This document shows, one piece after another, positions 1 to 7,938 of a DNA stretch of 64,000 bases. The DNA comes from Bacteroidales bacterium (GTDB lineage Bacteria > Bacteroidota > Bacteroidia > Bacteroidales > UBA3824). The stretch is from contig JAFPYR010000096.1 of the NCBI GenBank assembly GCA_017412115.1, positions 1-64,000 of the forward strand, in the 5' to 3' direction. Position numbers and translations under genes: made by a program. Every line of letters starts with the position of its first letter. The first letter of the stretch is position 1. The notes beneath the pieces are model-generated. The model worked only from the letters and a program-made list of their open reading frames with translations. It had not been told where the DNA came from and made no database searches.

Positions 1-8
1 AAAAAAAG

Positions 9-80
<72 letters not shown>

Positions 81-119
81 AAAACATTTTTTAAGAAGTG
101 TTTTAACTTCATTTATTAG

Positions 120-192
120 AGCGGGAGACGAGTCTCGAACCCGCGACCTTCAGCTTGGAAGGCTGACGCTCTACCAATTGAGCTACTCCCGC
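120..192 (-). tRNA. tRNA-Gly (anticodon TCC)
   Basis: Minus-strand cloverleaf with acceptor GCGGGAG/CTCCCGC, anticodon stem TCAGC/GCTGA around loop CTTCCAA (anticodon TCC) and T-loop TTCGAGA. No encoded CCA. Third gene of the four-tRNA cluster. Confidence 0.95.
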
Positions 193-217
193 AATCATAT
201 TAAAATAAAAAAATTAG

Positions 218-299
218 TGGGAAGTAATGGATTCGAACCACTGAAGGCAAAGCCAGCTGATTTACAGTCAGCCCTCGTTGACCGCTGGAGCAACTTCCC
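218..299 (-). tRNA. tRNA-Tyr (anticodon GTA)
   Basis: Class II tRNA of 82 bases with a long variable arm. Acceptor GGGAAGT pairs with ACTTCCC, discriminator A; anticodon loop CTGTAAA gives GTA; T-loop TTCGAAT. The acceptor register was chosen so that the T stem AGTGG/CCATT has five pairs and the discriminator is A. Second gene of the tRNA cluster. Confidence 0.93.
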
Positions 300-350
300 A
301 TCATATATTTTTAAAATCAAAGATTTCAAATTTCGTTTTCCAAAAATTGG

Positions 351-424
351 AGCCGGCGGAGGGATTCGAACCCCCGACCCGCTGATTACAAATCAGCTGC
401 TCTGGCCAACTGAGCTACGCCGGC
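351..424 (-). tRNA. tRNA-Thr (anticodon TGT)
   Basis: Minus-strand cloverleaf with acceptor GCCGGCG/CGCCGGC, anticodon stem GCTGA/TCAGC around loop TTTGTAA (anticodon TGT) and T-loop TTCGAAT. First gene of the tRNA cluster; a strong promoter lies just upstream at 480-510. Together with tRNA-Thr GGT it gives two of the threonine isoacceptors in one transcript. Confidence 0.95.
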
Positions 425-440
425 AAAACATTAAGAAAAA

Positions 441-480
441 GTGCCGTTGAAAAGCATCATCTTGATTTTTTCAACGGCAC
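441..480 (-). terminator. Hairpin followed by T-tract between hpf and the tRNA cluster
   Basis: A perfect 13-base inverted repeat (441-453 with 468-480) is followed on the minus strand by TTTTTC, the form of an intrinsic terminator for hpf/xerC transcripts. Its first arm begins inside the -7 box of the tRNA promoter (480-487), so the promoter and terminator are interleaved. A transcript starting from that promoter would still contain a shorter version of the hairpin at its 5' end. Confidence 0.7.
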
Positions 481-510
481 AAAGGTAGAGACTATTTTTT
501 AATCTGCAAA
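480..510 (-). promoter_or_regulatory. Bacteroidota-type promoter of the tRNA (tuf) operon
   Basis: On the minus strand TTTG (507-510), exactly 19 bases, then TACCTTTG (480-487). This is a full match to the -33/-7 consensus TTTG-N19-TAnnTTTG used by the primary sigma factor of Bacteroidota. It sits 56 bases upstream of the first tRNA and would drive all four tRNAs and whatever follows beyond position 1. Confidence 0.85.
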
Positions 511-540
511 ATTTTTTTGCACTTTTTTTTCATTTTTTTT

Positions 541-846
541 TTAGAAGCCGTTTTGTTTTTCTTTCTTTTTCAAGAGTTGAATCCGCAAAGCCTCTAAGGC
601 TGTGTCAGTTGACTCTTCAAAAGACTTGGATTTTTTCTCCGCAAAAATTGCTCCGCCGGGAATTTCGATACGGATTTTTGCGACCTTACTATCGTAATTT
701 TTACTCTGAGAACGCTCCAATGACAGAAAAACCTCAGCTTTTATGATGTCATCGGCTACCTGTGCAAGCTTGCTGACCTTGTTCTGAATGAATTCTTCAA
801 GTTTCGCATCAGCGTTAAAGTGAATAGACTCAATTGTAATGTTCAT
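541..846 (-). CDS. hpf: Short ribosome hibernation-promoting factor (HPF/RaiA family)
   Basis: Encodes about 101 residues. The sequence MNITIESIHFNADAKLEEFI followed by KVSKL is typical of short HPF, which binds the 30S decoding centre and stabilises inactive ribosomes in stationary phase. There is no long C-terminal dimerisation domain, so it is the short form. The start is set at 846 rather than the upstream ATG at 861: the bases read as MEEKN contain GGAGGA seven bases before the ATG at 846, a clear Shine-Dalgarno site. It lies 20 bases after xerC and is probably co-transcribed with it; a hairpin terminator follows at 441-480. Confidence 0.93.
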   Translation of the reverse strand: MNITIESIHFNADAKLEEFIQNKVSKLAQVADDIIKAEVFLSLERSQSKNYDSKVAKIRIEIPGGAIFAEKKSKSFEESTDTALEALRIQLLKKKEKQNGF

Positions 847-866
847 ATTCTTTTCCTCCATTTATT

Positions 867-1736
867 TTATGCCCGGGGGTGGGCTTGTTTATATATTTTA
901 TTTAATTCTTCGTAAGTCATGTGAGTATAAATCTGTGTTGCCATCAGATTTGAATGTCCTAACAACTCTTTTATCGCATTAATATCAGCTCCGTTGTTAA
1001 GAAGACTCGTGGCAAAACTATGACGCAACGTGTGCGGAGAGTTTTGCGTAACACTGTCTGTGGTTTCAAGGTACTTGTGGACAATCCTATAAACAAGTCT
1101 GGGATACATTTTTTTGCCTTTAGAGGTCAAAAATAAATAATTGTTCAAAGACGTACACAAAGGCTGAAGTTTACTATAAAGCGTTTTAGTAATTGGAATT
1201 AACCTCGTCTTATTGCCTTTTCCTCGGATTATTATCTGAAGATTTTTTCCGTCAATATCGCAACACTTTATATTAATTAACTCCATTTCACGAATTCCCG
1301 TGTCATAAAAGAGCTCAATAATAATTTTGTTACGGTATCCCTCTTTGTCCTGAAGAAACAAAGACGTATTATCAAGCAGATTCTCCATTTTCTCGTCTGG
1401 GACAAATTCCGGCAAACGCCTCGGCTTTCTTACATTTTTAAAACCGGCAACAGGACTTGATTTTATTTTCCCGTTCAACATCAGATACTTAAAAAAACAC
1501 CTTAATGTAGAAAGTTTTCTGTTTAAAGTAACTGAAATGTGCTCCGTGGTTTTCAAAAACATCAGCCACTGACGTATAATTTTGCCGTCCGCTTGAAGAA
1601 TATCATCACTCAAGACAGCCTCCCTATAATAAGAGAAGAAATCCGATAAATCAGAAATATAAGACTTAACAGTATTAAAACTATATCTGCGCTCATATTT
1701 CAAATAATCCGCAAATGCCTTAAGTAATTCCTCCAT
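867..1736 (-). CDS. xerC: Tyrosine site-specific recombinase, XerC/XerD type
   Basis: 289 residues, the normal length of Xer recombinases. The N-terminal SAM-like core-binding domain covers about 1-90. The catalytic residues are all visible: Arg149 (TGIRE), Lys173 in the beta-hairpin RGKGNKTR, His235 and Arg238 (HTLRH), His261 (GHSN) and nucleophile Tyr270 (QIYTH). Such enzymes resolve chromosome dimers at dif; integrases of mobile elements are usually longer and flanked by att repeats, and none are seen here. The position directly upstream of hpf and the tRNA/tuf cluster is the conserved housekeeping location in Bacteroidota. Whether it acts as XerC or XerD cannot be told from sequence alone. 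Confidence 0.92.
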   Translation of the reverse strand: MEELLKAFADYLKYERRYSFNTVKSYISDLSDFFSYYREAVLSDDILQADGKIIRQWLMFLKTTEHISVTLNRKLSTLRCFFKYLMLNGKIKSSPVAGFKNVRKPRRLPEFVPDEKMENLLDNTSLFLQDKEGYRNKIIIELFYDTGIREMELINIKCCDIDGKNLQIIIRGKGNKTRLIPITKTLYSKLQPLCTSLNNYLFLTSKGKKMYPRLVYRIVHKYLETTDSVTQNSPHTLRHSFATSLLNNGADINAIKELLGHSNLMATQIYTHMTYEELNKIYKQAHPRA

Positions 1737-2024
1737 TTTTCGTATCTCTCAGTAAAACCGTTAAAACAAGATTATCAGCGAATTAACATTAAAGGCAGAT
1801 AACCTTTATTTCAATACCTAAATGTAACAACTTTTTTTGAAACCCACAAAATAAATTTACATTTTTTTTGCGTTTTTTTATTTTTAATATTATAAAGAAA
1901 ATAATCTAAAACATAACAAACTGATTTTAAGGGATTTTAGAAAACAAATATTTTTGTTAAGTTTTTGTAATAATCTAAAAAAAAATACTATTTTAGTGCG
2001 GAATTTTTTAAACTTACTTTCATT

Positions 2025-2579
2025 ATGAGAAAATTTTTATCATTTATTTTTGCTTTAAGCGTATCTTTGGGCATTTCAGCATGTCTGAACGCTAATCAAA
2101 ATGTTAATTCTGAGAATCAAAGCAATAAAACACAATCAATAGTTTCTGAATTTTATTCCGGCAATATTGCGCAAAACCAACCGCAAGATATTGATAATAA
2201 CGAAGATATTCCCCAAAAAGACAAGGAAAAATATCCCGTTAAAAAAAATAATCCCTATTCCGACAAAGACAGCGTGGCACTTTATATTCATTATTATAAA
2301 AAATTACCGCCTAATTATATCACCAAAAAAGAAGCCCAAAAACTCGGATGGGAGAGTAGCAAAGGCAATCTTCACGAGGTTGCTCCCGGCAAAAGCATAG
2401 GCGGCGACAGATTCGGAAATTACGAAGAACTGCTTCCGACAGATAAAAAACGAAAATATTTTGAGTGCGACATAGATTACGAAAAAGGTCGAAGAAATGC
2501 TAAACGAATAATTTTCAGCAACGACGGTCTGATTTATTACACTCAAGACCATTATAAATCATTTGAAAAAATATATTAA
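2025..2579 (+). CDS. Barnase-family guanyl-preferring ribonuclease, predicted lipoprotein
   Basis: 184 residues. Residues 1-20 form a lipoprotein signal ending ISAC with Cys20 as lipidation site; 21-75 is a polar linker; about 76-184 matches barnase along its whole length. Conserved landmarks: LPPNYITKKEAQKLGW (Lys101 = barnase Lys27), a SKGNL and VAPGKSIGGD block, Glu147 (= Glu73), Arg157 (= Arg83), Arg161 (= Arg87) and His176 in TQDHY (= His102). All catalytic residues are therefore present and the enzyme is predicted to be active. Barnase Arg59, which contacts both guanine and barstar, is Tyr133 here. The barstar gene follows after 21 bases. Secretory signal plus cytoplasmic inhibitor suggests an exported antibacterial toxin (inference). 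Confidence 0.93.
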   Translation: MRKFLSFIFALSVSLGISACLNANQNVNSENQSNKTQSIVSEFYSGNIAQNQPQDIDNNEDIPQKDKEKYPVKKNNPYSDKDSVALYIHYYKKLPPNYITKKEAQKLGWESSKGNLHEVAPGKSIGGDRFGNYEELLPTDKKRKYFECDIDYEKGRRNAKRIIFSNDGLIYYTQDHYKSFEKIY

Positions 2580-2600
2580 CACTTTATATAATATAGAACA

Positions 2601-2864
2601 ATGAAAAAAATTATTTTGGATTTTTCCAAAACAACAAAAAACGAAATACACAAGTATTTAAAAGACAAATTCTCGTTTCCTGAATATTACGGGAATAATC
2701 TTGATGCACTTTACGATTGTTTGAGCGAAATTTCTACGCCAACAAGCGTGGGAGTTTTTTCAACCGAAGGCAAAGATATTTCGAGAATTATTCAAGTCTT
2801 TAAAGACGCAGAAGATGAAAATCCTAATCTGTGTTTCATATTCTCAAAAATTGAATTAAACTAA
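2601..2864 (+). CDS. Barstar-family ribonuclease inhibitor (immunity protein)
   Basis: 87 residues, no signal peptide, so cytoplasmic. The helix-2 region FPEYYGNNLDALYDCL is nearly that of barstar and even keeps its numbering: Tyr29, Tyr30, Asn33, Asp35 and Asp39, the residues that plug the barnase active site. Trp38 is Tyr and Trp44 is Ile. The helix with QVFKDAE aligns with barstar QVFREAK, so barstar Glu76 is Asp69. It is 21 bases downstream of the barnase-like gene and 28 bases upstream of the GH67 gene. It should protect the producer from the ribonuclease before export. Confidence 0.94.
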   Translation: MKKIILDFSKTTKNEIHKYLKDKFSFPEYYGNNLDALYDCLSEISTPTSVGVFSTEGKDISRIIQVFKDAEDENPNLCFIFSKIELN

Positions 2865-2892
2865 ATAAAAATAAAGTAAAAGCAAAAAACAC

Positions 2893-4950
2893 ATGAATTT
2901 GAAAAATTATTTTATTGTAATTACAGTATCTTTGCTGACACTTTTACCATTTTTGTCAGCAGCTCAAACCGAAAACCTTTGGTTAAACAATTTCGTTCAA
3001 AGTGATTTAGCGGTAAATTTTTATTCAGAAATTCCCGCTAACGCATTATCGGAAAAAGTCATCGAAAAAGAACTTGCAGGTTATTTCAAAAATTTTAAAA
3101 AGATTAAAAAGCCTAATTCCGCTAATTTTTCGATAATTATTGACCAAAAACAGAATTTAGGCTCAGAGGGTTTTTCATTGGATTTCAACACAGAGAAAAA
3201 CACTTTCAAAATCACAGCCGAAACCCCGGCAGGCGCATTGTACGGCACTTACGCTCTGCTTAGAGAAATTAAAAACGGTAAAAATCAATTAGTTAAAACC
3301 GATAAACCGAAGTATCAAATCAGAATACTAAATCATTGGGACAATCCCGATGGCAGTGTTGAAAGAGGTTATGCCGGAAAATCTATTTGGTTTGATAACA
3401 ACCAAGTCGCCTTCCGTGAGGATATTGAAACTTACGCACGCGCAAACGCCTCTGTAGGAATCAATGCTACGGTTATTGATAATGTTAATGCCGACCCAAA
3501 AATACTTTCCACGGAAACACTTCTCGGAGTAAAACAAATCGCTGAAAAACTCCGCCCTTATAATATAAAAGTGTATTTGGCAGTGAATTTTTCATCACCC
3601 ACTGCTATTGGCGGTTTGAAAACCTCAGATCCATTAGACAAAGACGTAATAAACTGGTGGACAAACAAATGCAAAGAAATTTACACACTAATTCCCGATT
3701 TCGGAGGATTTTTGGTAAAGGCTAACAGCGAAGGACTTCCCGGTCCTATGGATTTCGGCAGAACTCATGCCGATGGTGCAAATATGTTAGCAAAAGCATT
3801 AAAACCTTTTAACGGCGTAGTTATGTGGAGAGCTTTCGTTTATAACCCGCAAGGCGGCGACCGCGCAAAACAAGCATACGAGGAGTTTATGCCTTTGGAC
3901 GGAAAATTCGACGACAACGTTATTATCCAAATTAAAAACGGCCCGATAGATTTTCAACCGAGAGAACCATTCAGCCCGCTTTTCGGCGCAATGAAAAAAA
4001 CTCAAATCATGGCTGAACTTCAAATCACTCAAGAATATCTCGGATATTCCGATCATCTTTGTTATTTGGCTACGATGTGGAAAGAATTTTTGGATTATCC
4101 GACCTTCCATAACAATCAAGATGTCAAAGAAACGACTTTGAATCAAAAACTTACGGCATTTTCAGCGGTTGCTAACACCGGAAGCATGAAAAACTGGTGC
4201 GGATACGTTATGGCTCAATCCAATTGGTATGCTTTCGGAAGACTTGCTTGGAATCCGGATTTAACACCAAAACAAATCGCTTACGAATGGATTCATCAAA
4301 CTTTTAAAAATATCAACGAAGATGCTTGCCAAAAAATCTCTCACATAATGATTAACAGCCGTGAAGCCGTCGTTGATTACATGACACCGCTCGGATTGCA
4401 TCATTTAATGGGCTGGTCTGACCACTGGGGTCCCGAACCTTGGTGCGCAATTCCGGGTGCAAGAGAAGATTGGATGCCGCGTTATTATCACAAAGCCTCT
4501 AATGAGGGAATCGGTTTTAACCGCTCTTCAACAGGTTCTAACGCCGTTGAACAATACCAAGAACCGCTAAAATCAACATTCAACAACCCGCAATTATGCC
4601 CAAAAGAATTTATATTGTGGTTCCATAATTTGCCTTGGGATTATTATTTTTCTGACGGTAAAACGCTTTGGGAAACACTTTGCTGTCATTACAACAAAGG
4701 TGTAAAACAAGTTGAAAAATTTCAAGAGGAATGGAAAACGTTAAAAGGCCAAATAGAAGAGAATCTTTATAACGAAGTTTCAGAAAAATTAAAAATCCAA
4801 CTCGACGAGGCTCAATGGTGGAGGGACGGCTGCGTACTCTATTTCCAAGAATTTTCAAAAATGGAAATCCCGTTCAAAACAAAATACACGCTCCAACAAT
4901 GCAAAGATAAATTGCGCACCAAAGCCTATGTAGAACGTCAAAAAGATTAA
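2893..4950 (+). CDS. aguA: GH67 alpha-glucuronidase
   Basis: 685 residues with a signal peptide (1-24, ending SAAQ). GH67 enzymes release 4-O-methylglucuronic acid from the non-reducing end of xylo-oligosaccharides. The catalytic triad matches the Cellvibrio enzyme in order and spacing: acid Glu280 in ANSEGLPGP, Asp353 in GPIDFQ and Glu381 in TQEYLG (spacings 73 and 28 residues). The family block LNHWDNPDGSVERGYAG is at 147-162. It starts 28 bases after barstar, with a strong terminator at its own end (4959-5008). It and the next gene act on side chains of glucuronoxylan. The signal peptide suggests a periplasmic or surface location. Confidence 0.95.
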   Translation: MNLKNYFIVITVSLLTLLPFLSAAQTENLWLNNFVQSDLAVNFYSEIPANALSEKVIEKELAGYFKNFKKIKKPNSANFSIIIDQKQNLGSEGFSLDFNTEKNTFKITAETPAGALYGTYALLREIKNGKNQLVKTDKPKYQIRILNHWDNPDGSVERGYAGKSIWFDNNQVAFREDIETYARANASVGINATVIDNVNADPKILSTETLLGVKQIAEKLRPYNIKVYLAVNFSSPTAIGGLKTSDPLDKDVINWWTNKCKEIYTLIPDFGGFLVKANSEGLPGPMDFGRTHADGANMLAKALKPFNGVVMWRAFVYNPQGGDRAKQAYEEFMPLDGKFDDNVIIQIKNGPIDFQPREPFSPLFGAMKKTQIMAELQITQEYLGYSDHLCYLATMWKEFLDYPTFHNNQDVKETTLNQKLTAFSAVANTGSMKNWCGYVMAQSNWYAFGRLAWNPDLTPKQIAYEWIHQTFKNINEDACQKISHIMINSREAVVDYMTPLGLHHLMGWSDHWGPEPWCAIPGAREDWMPRYYHKASNEGIGFNRSSTGSNAVEQYQEPLKSTFNNPQLCPKEFILWFHNLPWDYYFSDGKTLWETLCCHYNKGVKQVEKFQEEWKTLKGQIEENLYNEVSEKLKIQLDEAQWWRDGCVLYFQEFSKMEIPFKTKYTLQQCKDKLRTKAYVERQKD

Positions 4951-4958
4951 TATCCACA

Positions 4959-5008
4959 AACATATCTTGAGATTTTCACACGTTGAAATCCCAAGATATG
5001 TTTTTTTT
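4959..5008 (+). terminator. Intrinsic terminator after GH67 gene
   Basis: Inverted repeat acatatcttgagattt / aaatcccaagatatgt with a 10-base loop, followed by eight T on the + strand. Separates the GH67 gene from the GH35-like gene even though both are on the + strand. Confidence 0.85.
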
Positions 5009-5022
5009 AAATAAATAACATC

Positions 5023-6681
5023 ATGAAAAATTATACGATTATACTACTTTTTGTTTTTTCAGTACTTTCTGGAATTAATATAACAGCACAAAACTTTCCT
5101 AAAATTATCAAACACGGTAATGCTTATCAGCTTATAATCAACGATAAACCTTTCATAATGAGGGCGGGCGAACTCGGAAACTCCAACGCCTCCACCGTCA
5201 ATTATATGGAAAAATGCGTTTGGGAAAATCTAAAAAAACAAAATATTAACACCGCTTTAGTCCCCGTTTATTGGGATTTAATCGAACCTGAAGAAAATAA
5301 TTTCGATTTCACACTCGTAAAAGCAGCAATCAGCGGCGGCGAAAAAAATAATATCAAAATAGTTTTTCTTTGGTTCGGTGCTTGGAAAAACTCCATGTCG
5401 TGTTACGTTCCTTCGTGGATAAAAAAAGATGTTAAACGTTTCCAACGTGTAGAAAGCAAAGAGGGTATCAAACAAGAAATTCTCTCACCATATTCCCAAG
5501 AAAACCTTAAAGCCGACAAAAAAGCATTTTGCAAATTAATGGAATTTATAAAGCAAAACGATAAAAATCAAACGGTTATAATGGTTCAAGTAGAAAACGA
5601 AATAGCAATGCTGCCCTCGGCAAGAGATTATTCAAAAACCGCAACTATCGTTTTCAAAAACGAAGTTCCCGCTGCTTTAACAGATTATTTGTCAAAACAC
5701 AAAAACACTCTCACCGACTCGGTGAAAAAATATTGGAGCGGTGAAAATTCAGGCTCGTGGGAAAAACTCTTCGGTAAAAGCATTTATGCAGAAGAAATTT
5801 TTTCAGCATGGAGTTTTGCAGTCTACACAAACGAAATCGCTAAAGCCGGTAAAAAAATTTATAACCTTCCAATGTATGCTAATTGCGCACTCAACCGCCC
5901 GGGGAAAAAACCGGGAGAATATCCCTCCGGCGGTCCCCTACCCCATTTAATTGATATTTGGAAAGCCGGCGCACCTTGTTTGGAAATGTTAAGCCCCGAT
6001 ATTTATTTCGGTGATTTCAAGAAATGGACAAAAAGTTATTTCAGAGATGATAATCCTTTCTTTATTCCTGAACATCAATACGATGCAACAGCCGGCGCAA
6101 AAGCATTGTATGCAATAGGCGAATATCACGCTTTAGGATTCTCGCCTTTCTCTGTTGAAACCAAACAAGCCGCTTTCATGCCGCCCGTCCTCGGTGCTAC
6201 CTTTGAAGAAAAACCGCAAAAAGGTAATCTGACAGAAATTCCTAACGCTTATAATTTAATAAAGTGTGCAGAAAACGAAATAACTACTTTCAACGGCACC
6301 GACAAAATGCGCGGGTTCTTGTTAGACACTATAAATCAGAGAGATACAATAATTCTCGGCGGTTATGAAATTATTGCTAAACACGATAACCTCTTGGGTT
6401 GGAGCCCTCAGTCCAAAAAGCCGGACTGGAGGACCTCCGGCGCAATTTTAATTAACACCGATAAAGACGAATTTATGTTAATCGGTACGGGAATAGTCCT
6501 GAATTTCAAATCGTTGAACAAGAAAAACAATGCCGGAATATTAGAAATTAAAGAAATTTCAACCGAAGACGGCAAAACAATAATCCGCTATCTCAACGGT
6601 GATGAATCACATCAAGGACGGCACGTAAGGATTCCTGACGGAGAATGGGGAATTCAAAAATTTAAACTTTATGAGTATTAA
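5023..6681 (+). CDS. GH35-like beta-galactosidase / hemicellulase (with C-terminal DUF5597-type domain)
   Basis: 552 residues with a signal peptide (1-22, ending TAQ). An (alpha/beta)8 barrel of the GH35/GH42 clan: the beta-strand block MRAGELGNSNA near 46-56, PVYWDLIEPEE at 81-91, acid/base Glu193 in QVENEI and nucleophile Glu350 in IPEHQYD. The C-terminal part (about 390-552) looks like the DUF5597 beta-sandwich that accompanies Bacteroidota GH35 proteins of plant-polysaccharide loci. Substrate is probably a beta-linked galactosyl or xylosyl side group; the sequence alone does not decide this. It follows the GH67 gene and shares a bidirectional terminator with carA. Confidence 0.85.
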   Translation: MKNYTIILLFVFSVLSGINITAQNFPKIIKHGNAYQLIINDKPFIMRAGELGNSNASTVNYMEKCVWENLKKQNINTALVPVYWDLIEPEENNFDFTLVKAAISGGEKNNIKIVFLWFGAWKNSMSCYVPSWIKKDVKRFQRVESKEGIKQEILSPYSQENLKADKKAFCKLMEFIKQNDKNQTVIMVQVENEIAMLPSARDYSKTATIVFKNEVPAALTDYLSKHKNTLTDSVKKYWSGENSGSWEKLFGKSIYAEEIFSAWSFAVYTNEIAKAGKKIYNLPMYANCALNRPGKKPGEYPSGGPLPHLIDIWKAGAPCLEMLSPDIYFGDFKKWTKSYFRDDNPFFIPEHQYDATAGAKALYAIGEYHALGFSPFSVETKQAAFMPPVLGATFEEKPQKGNLTEIPNAYNLIKCAENEITTFNGTDKMRGFLLDTINQRDTIILGGYEIIAKHDNLLGWSPQSKKPDWRTSGAILINTDKDEFMLIGTGIVLNFKSLNKKNNAGILEIKEISTEDGKTIIRYLNGDESHQGRHVRIPDGEWGIQKFKLYEY

Positions 6682-6684
6682 CAA

Positions 6685-6727
6685 TAAAAAAAGTTGAGGC
6701 TAAGAAAAAAACCTCAACTTTTTTTTT
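6685..6727. terminator. Bidirectional terminator between GH35-like gene and carA
   Basis: Stem aaaagttgagg / cctcaactttt with A-rich and T-rich flanks on both sides, so it can end transcripts arriving from either strand. Confidence 0.85.
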
Positions 6728-6734
6728 AAAAAAA

Positions 6735-7811
6735 TTATTTTCTCAACAAGTCCAAAAACTCGTCGAAAAGATATTCCGTATCAACAGGTCCGCCGCAAGC
6801 CTCAGGGTGAAACTGAGTTGAGAAAAACGGTTTCGTCTTGTGTTTGATACCCTCACAAGTATTATCATTAACATTAACAAACCATGGTGACCAATCTCCT
6901 GAAATAGTTTTCATATCAATTGCAAAGCCGTGATTCTGACTCGTTATATGACAACAATCCGTATTTTCTTTCAAAACAGGCTGATTATGAGAACGATGTC
7001 CGTATTTCAATTTGTAAGTATCGAAACCGGCAGCCAAAGCAAGCAACTGATTGCCAAGACATATACCGTAAATCGGACGGTCTTCATTCAACGCTTTTTT
7101 AATATGCTCAATCGTAGGAATACACATTTTAGGATCGCCAGGGCCGTTAGATATAAACAAACCGTCATAATCTATCGTAGAAAAATCATAATCCCACGGA
7201 ACTCTCACAACCTTTGCCCCACGTTTGGTAAAACAACGGATAATATTGTTTTTAACACCGCAATCCACCAAAACTACTGTTTTGTCGCCGGATTCATTAT
7301 ATGTGGAAACCTCTTTGCAACTAACTTGAGCAACAAGATTATCTTTGTTAGGATCGTAAAAATCAACGTCTTGGTCAGCAATGATAATTTTGCCGAGCAT
7401 CGAACCCTTTTCCCTTAAACGCTTTGTTAATGCCCTTGTATCAATACCTGCAATACCGGGAACTTTCTGCTCTTTGAGCCAATCGGAAAGGCTTTTCTTA
7501 GCATTCCAATGACTATAATCAAAGGAATAATCCTGAACAACAAAACCTTTTACATGAATTTTTTCCGACTCAAAAAATTTCAACATACCATCTTGAGTTT
7601 CATCACCCGGAATACCGTAATTGCCTTGAAGAGGATAAGTTGCCGTTAATATCTGACCTTTGTAAGAAGGATCTGTCAAACTCTCCGTATAACCCGTCAT
7701 AGCAGTATTAAATACCACTTCGCCCGCCGATGAACCTTCGTATCCGAAGGAATAACCGCAATACCTTGTGCCGTCTTCCAATTCAAGAACGGCTTTTGTT
7801 AAATTATTCAT
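6735..7811 (-). CDS. carA: Carbamoyl-phosphate synthase small (glutaminase) subunit
   Basis: 358 residues, the usual length. The N-terminal CPSase_sm domain (about 5-140) contains FNTAMTGYTESLTDPSY; the C-terminal class I amidotransferase has nucleophile Cys251 (GICLGNQ), the KYGHRSHNQPV block and the His335/Glu337 pair in FHPEA. It supplies ammonia to CarB for pyrimidine and arginine synthesis. CarB is not in the window: carA is monocistronic here, ending at a terminator and convergent with the GH35-like gene. In many Bacteroidota carB lies directly downstream, so this is a local rearrangement. Position 254 is Asn (GNQ) where many family members have His. Confidence 0.96.
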   Translation of the reverse strand: MNNLTKAVLELEDGTRYCGYSFGYEGSSAGEVVFNTAMTGYTESLTDPSYKGQILTATYPLQGNYGIPGDETQDGMLKFFESEKIHVKGFVVQDYSFDYSHWNAKKSLSDWLKEQKVPGIAGIDTRALTKRLREKGSMLGKIIIADQDVDFYDPNKDNLVAQVSCKEVSTYNESGDKTVVLVDCGVKNNIIRCFTKRGAKVVRVPWDYDFSTIDYDGLFISNGPGDPKMCIPTIEHIKKALNEDRPIYGICLGNQLLALAAGFDTYKLKYGHRSHNQPVLKENTDCCHITSQNHGFAIDMKTISGDWSPWFVNVNDNTCEGIKHKTKPFFSTQFHPEACGGPVDTEYLFDEFLDLLRK

Positions 7812-7887
7812 TGTACTATACGTTTTTTAAAGATAGCGCAAAATTAGTTTTTTTTTCTGAATAATATTATATTTTAACGCAATTAAT

Positions 7888-7926
7888 AAAATTTTTACGT
7901 ATTCATACGTTGATTACGTAAAATTT
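7888..7926 (-). terminator. AT-rich palindrome, possible terminator of the 12.2-7.9 kb operon
   Basis: Outer arms aatttttacgta and tacgtaaaattt enclose a nested perfect inverted repeat acgtat-tc-atacgt (7897-7910). It sits right after the ABC transporter stop and upstream of carA. It could be a weak terminator or an operator for carA; the sequence does not decide. Confidence 0.35.
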
Positions 7927-7938
7927 CATACTTTTTTA

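Noticed and set aside
178..450. 90-codon open frame on the + strand
   Set aside because: It runs antisense through three tRNA genes; the reading is an accident of their sequence.
841..861. Longer start (ATG at 861) for hpf
   Set aside because: Those bases hold a Shine-Dalgarno sequence GGAGGA correctly spaced to the ATG at 846.
867..1736. Tyrosine recombinase as a sign of a mobile element
   Set aside because: It sits in the conserved hpf-tRNA-tuf neighbourhood, has Xer length, and no attachment repeats or phage genes follow the nearby tRNAs.
1737..2024. Possible rpsU or other small gene upstream of xerC
   Set aside because: No open frame or ribosomal-protein pattern is visible; only AT-rich intergenic DNA.
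2304..2552. Open frame opposite the barnase-like gene
   Set aside because: Antisense shadow of a gene with clear family identity.
6930..7418. 162-codon + strand frame in carA
   Set aside because: Antisense shadow; carA is intact and conserved.
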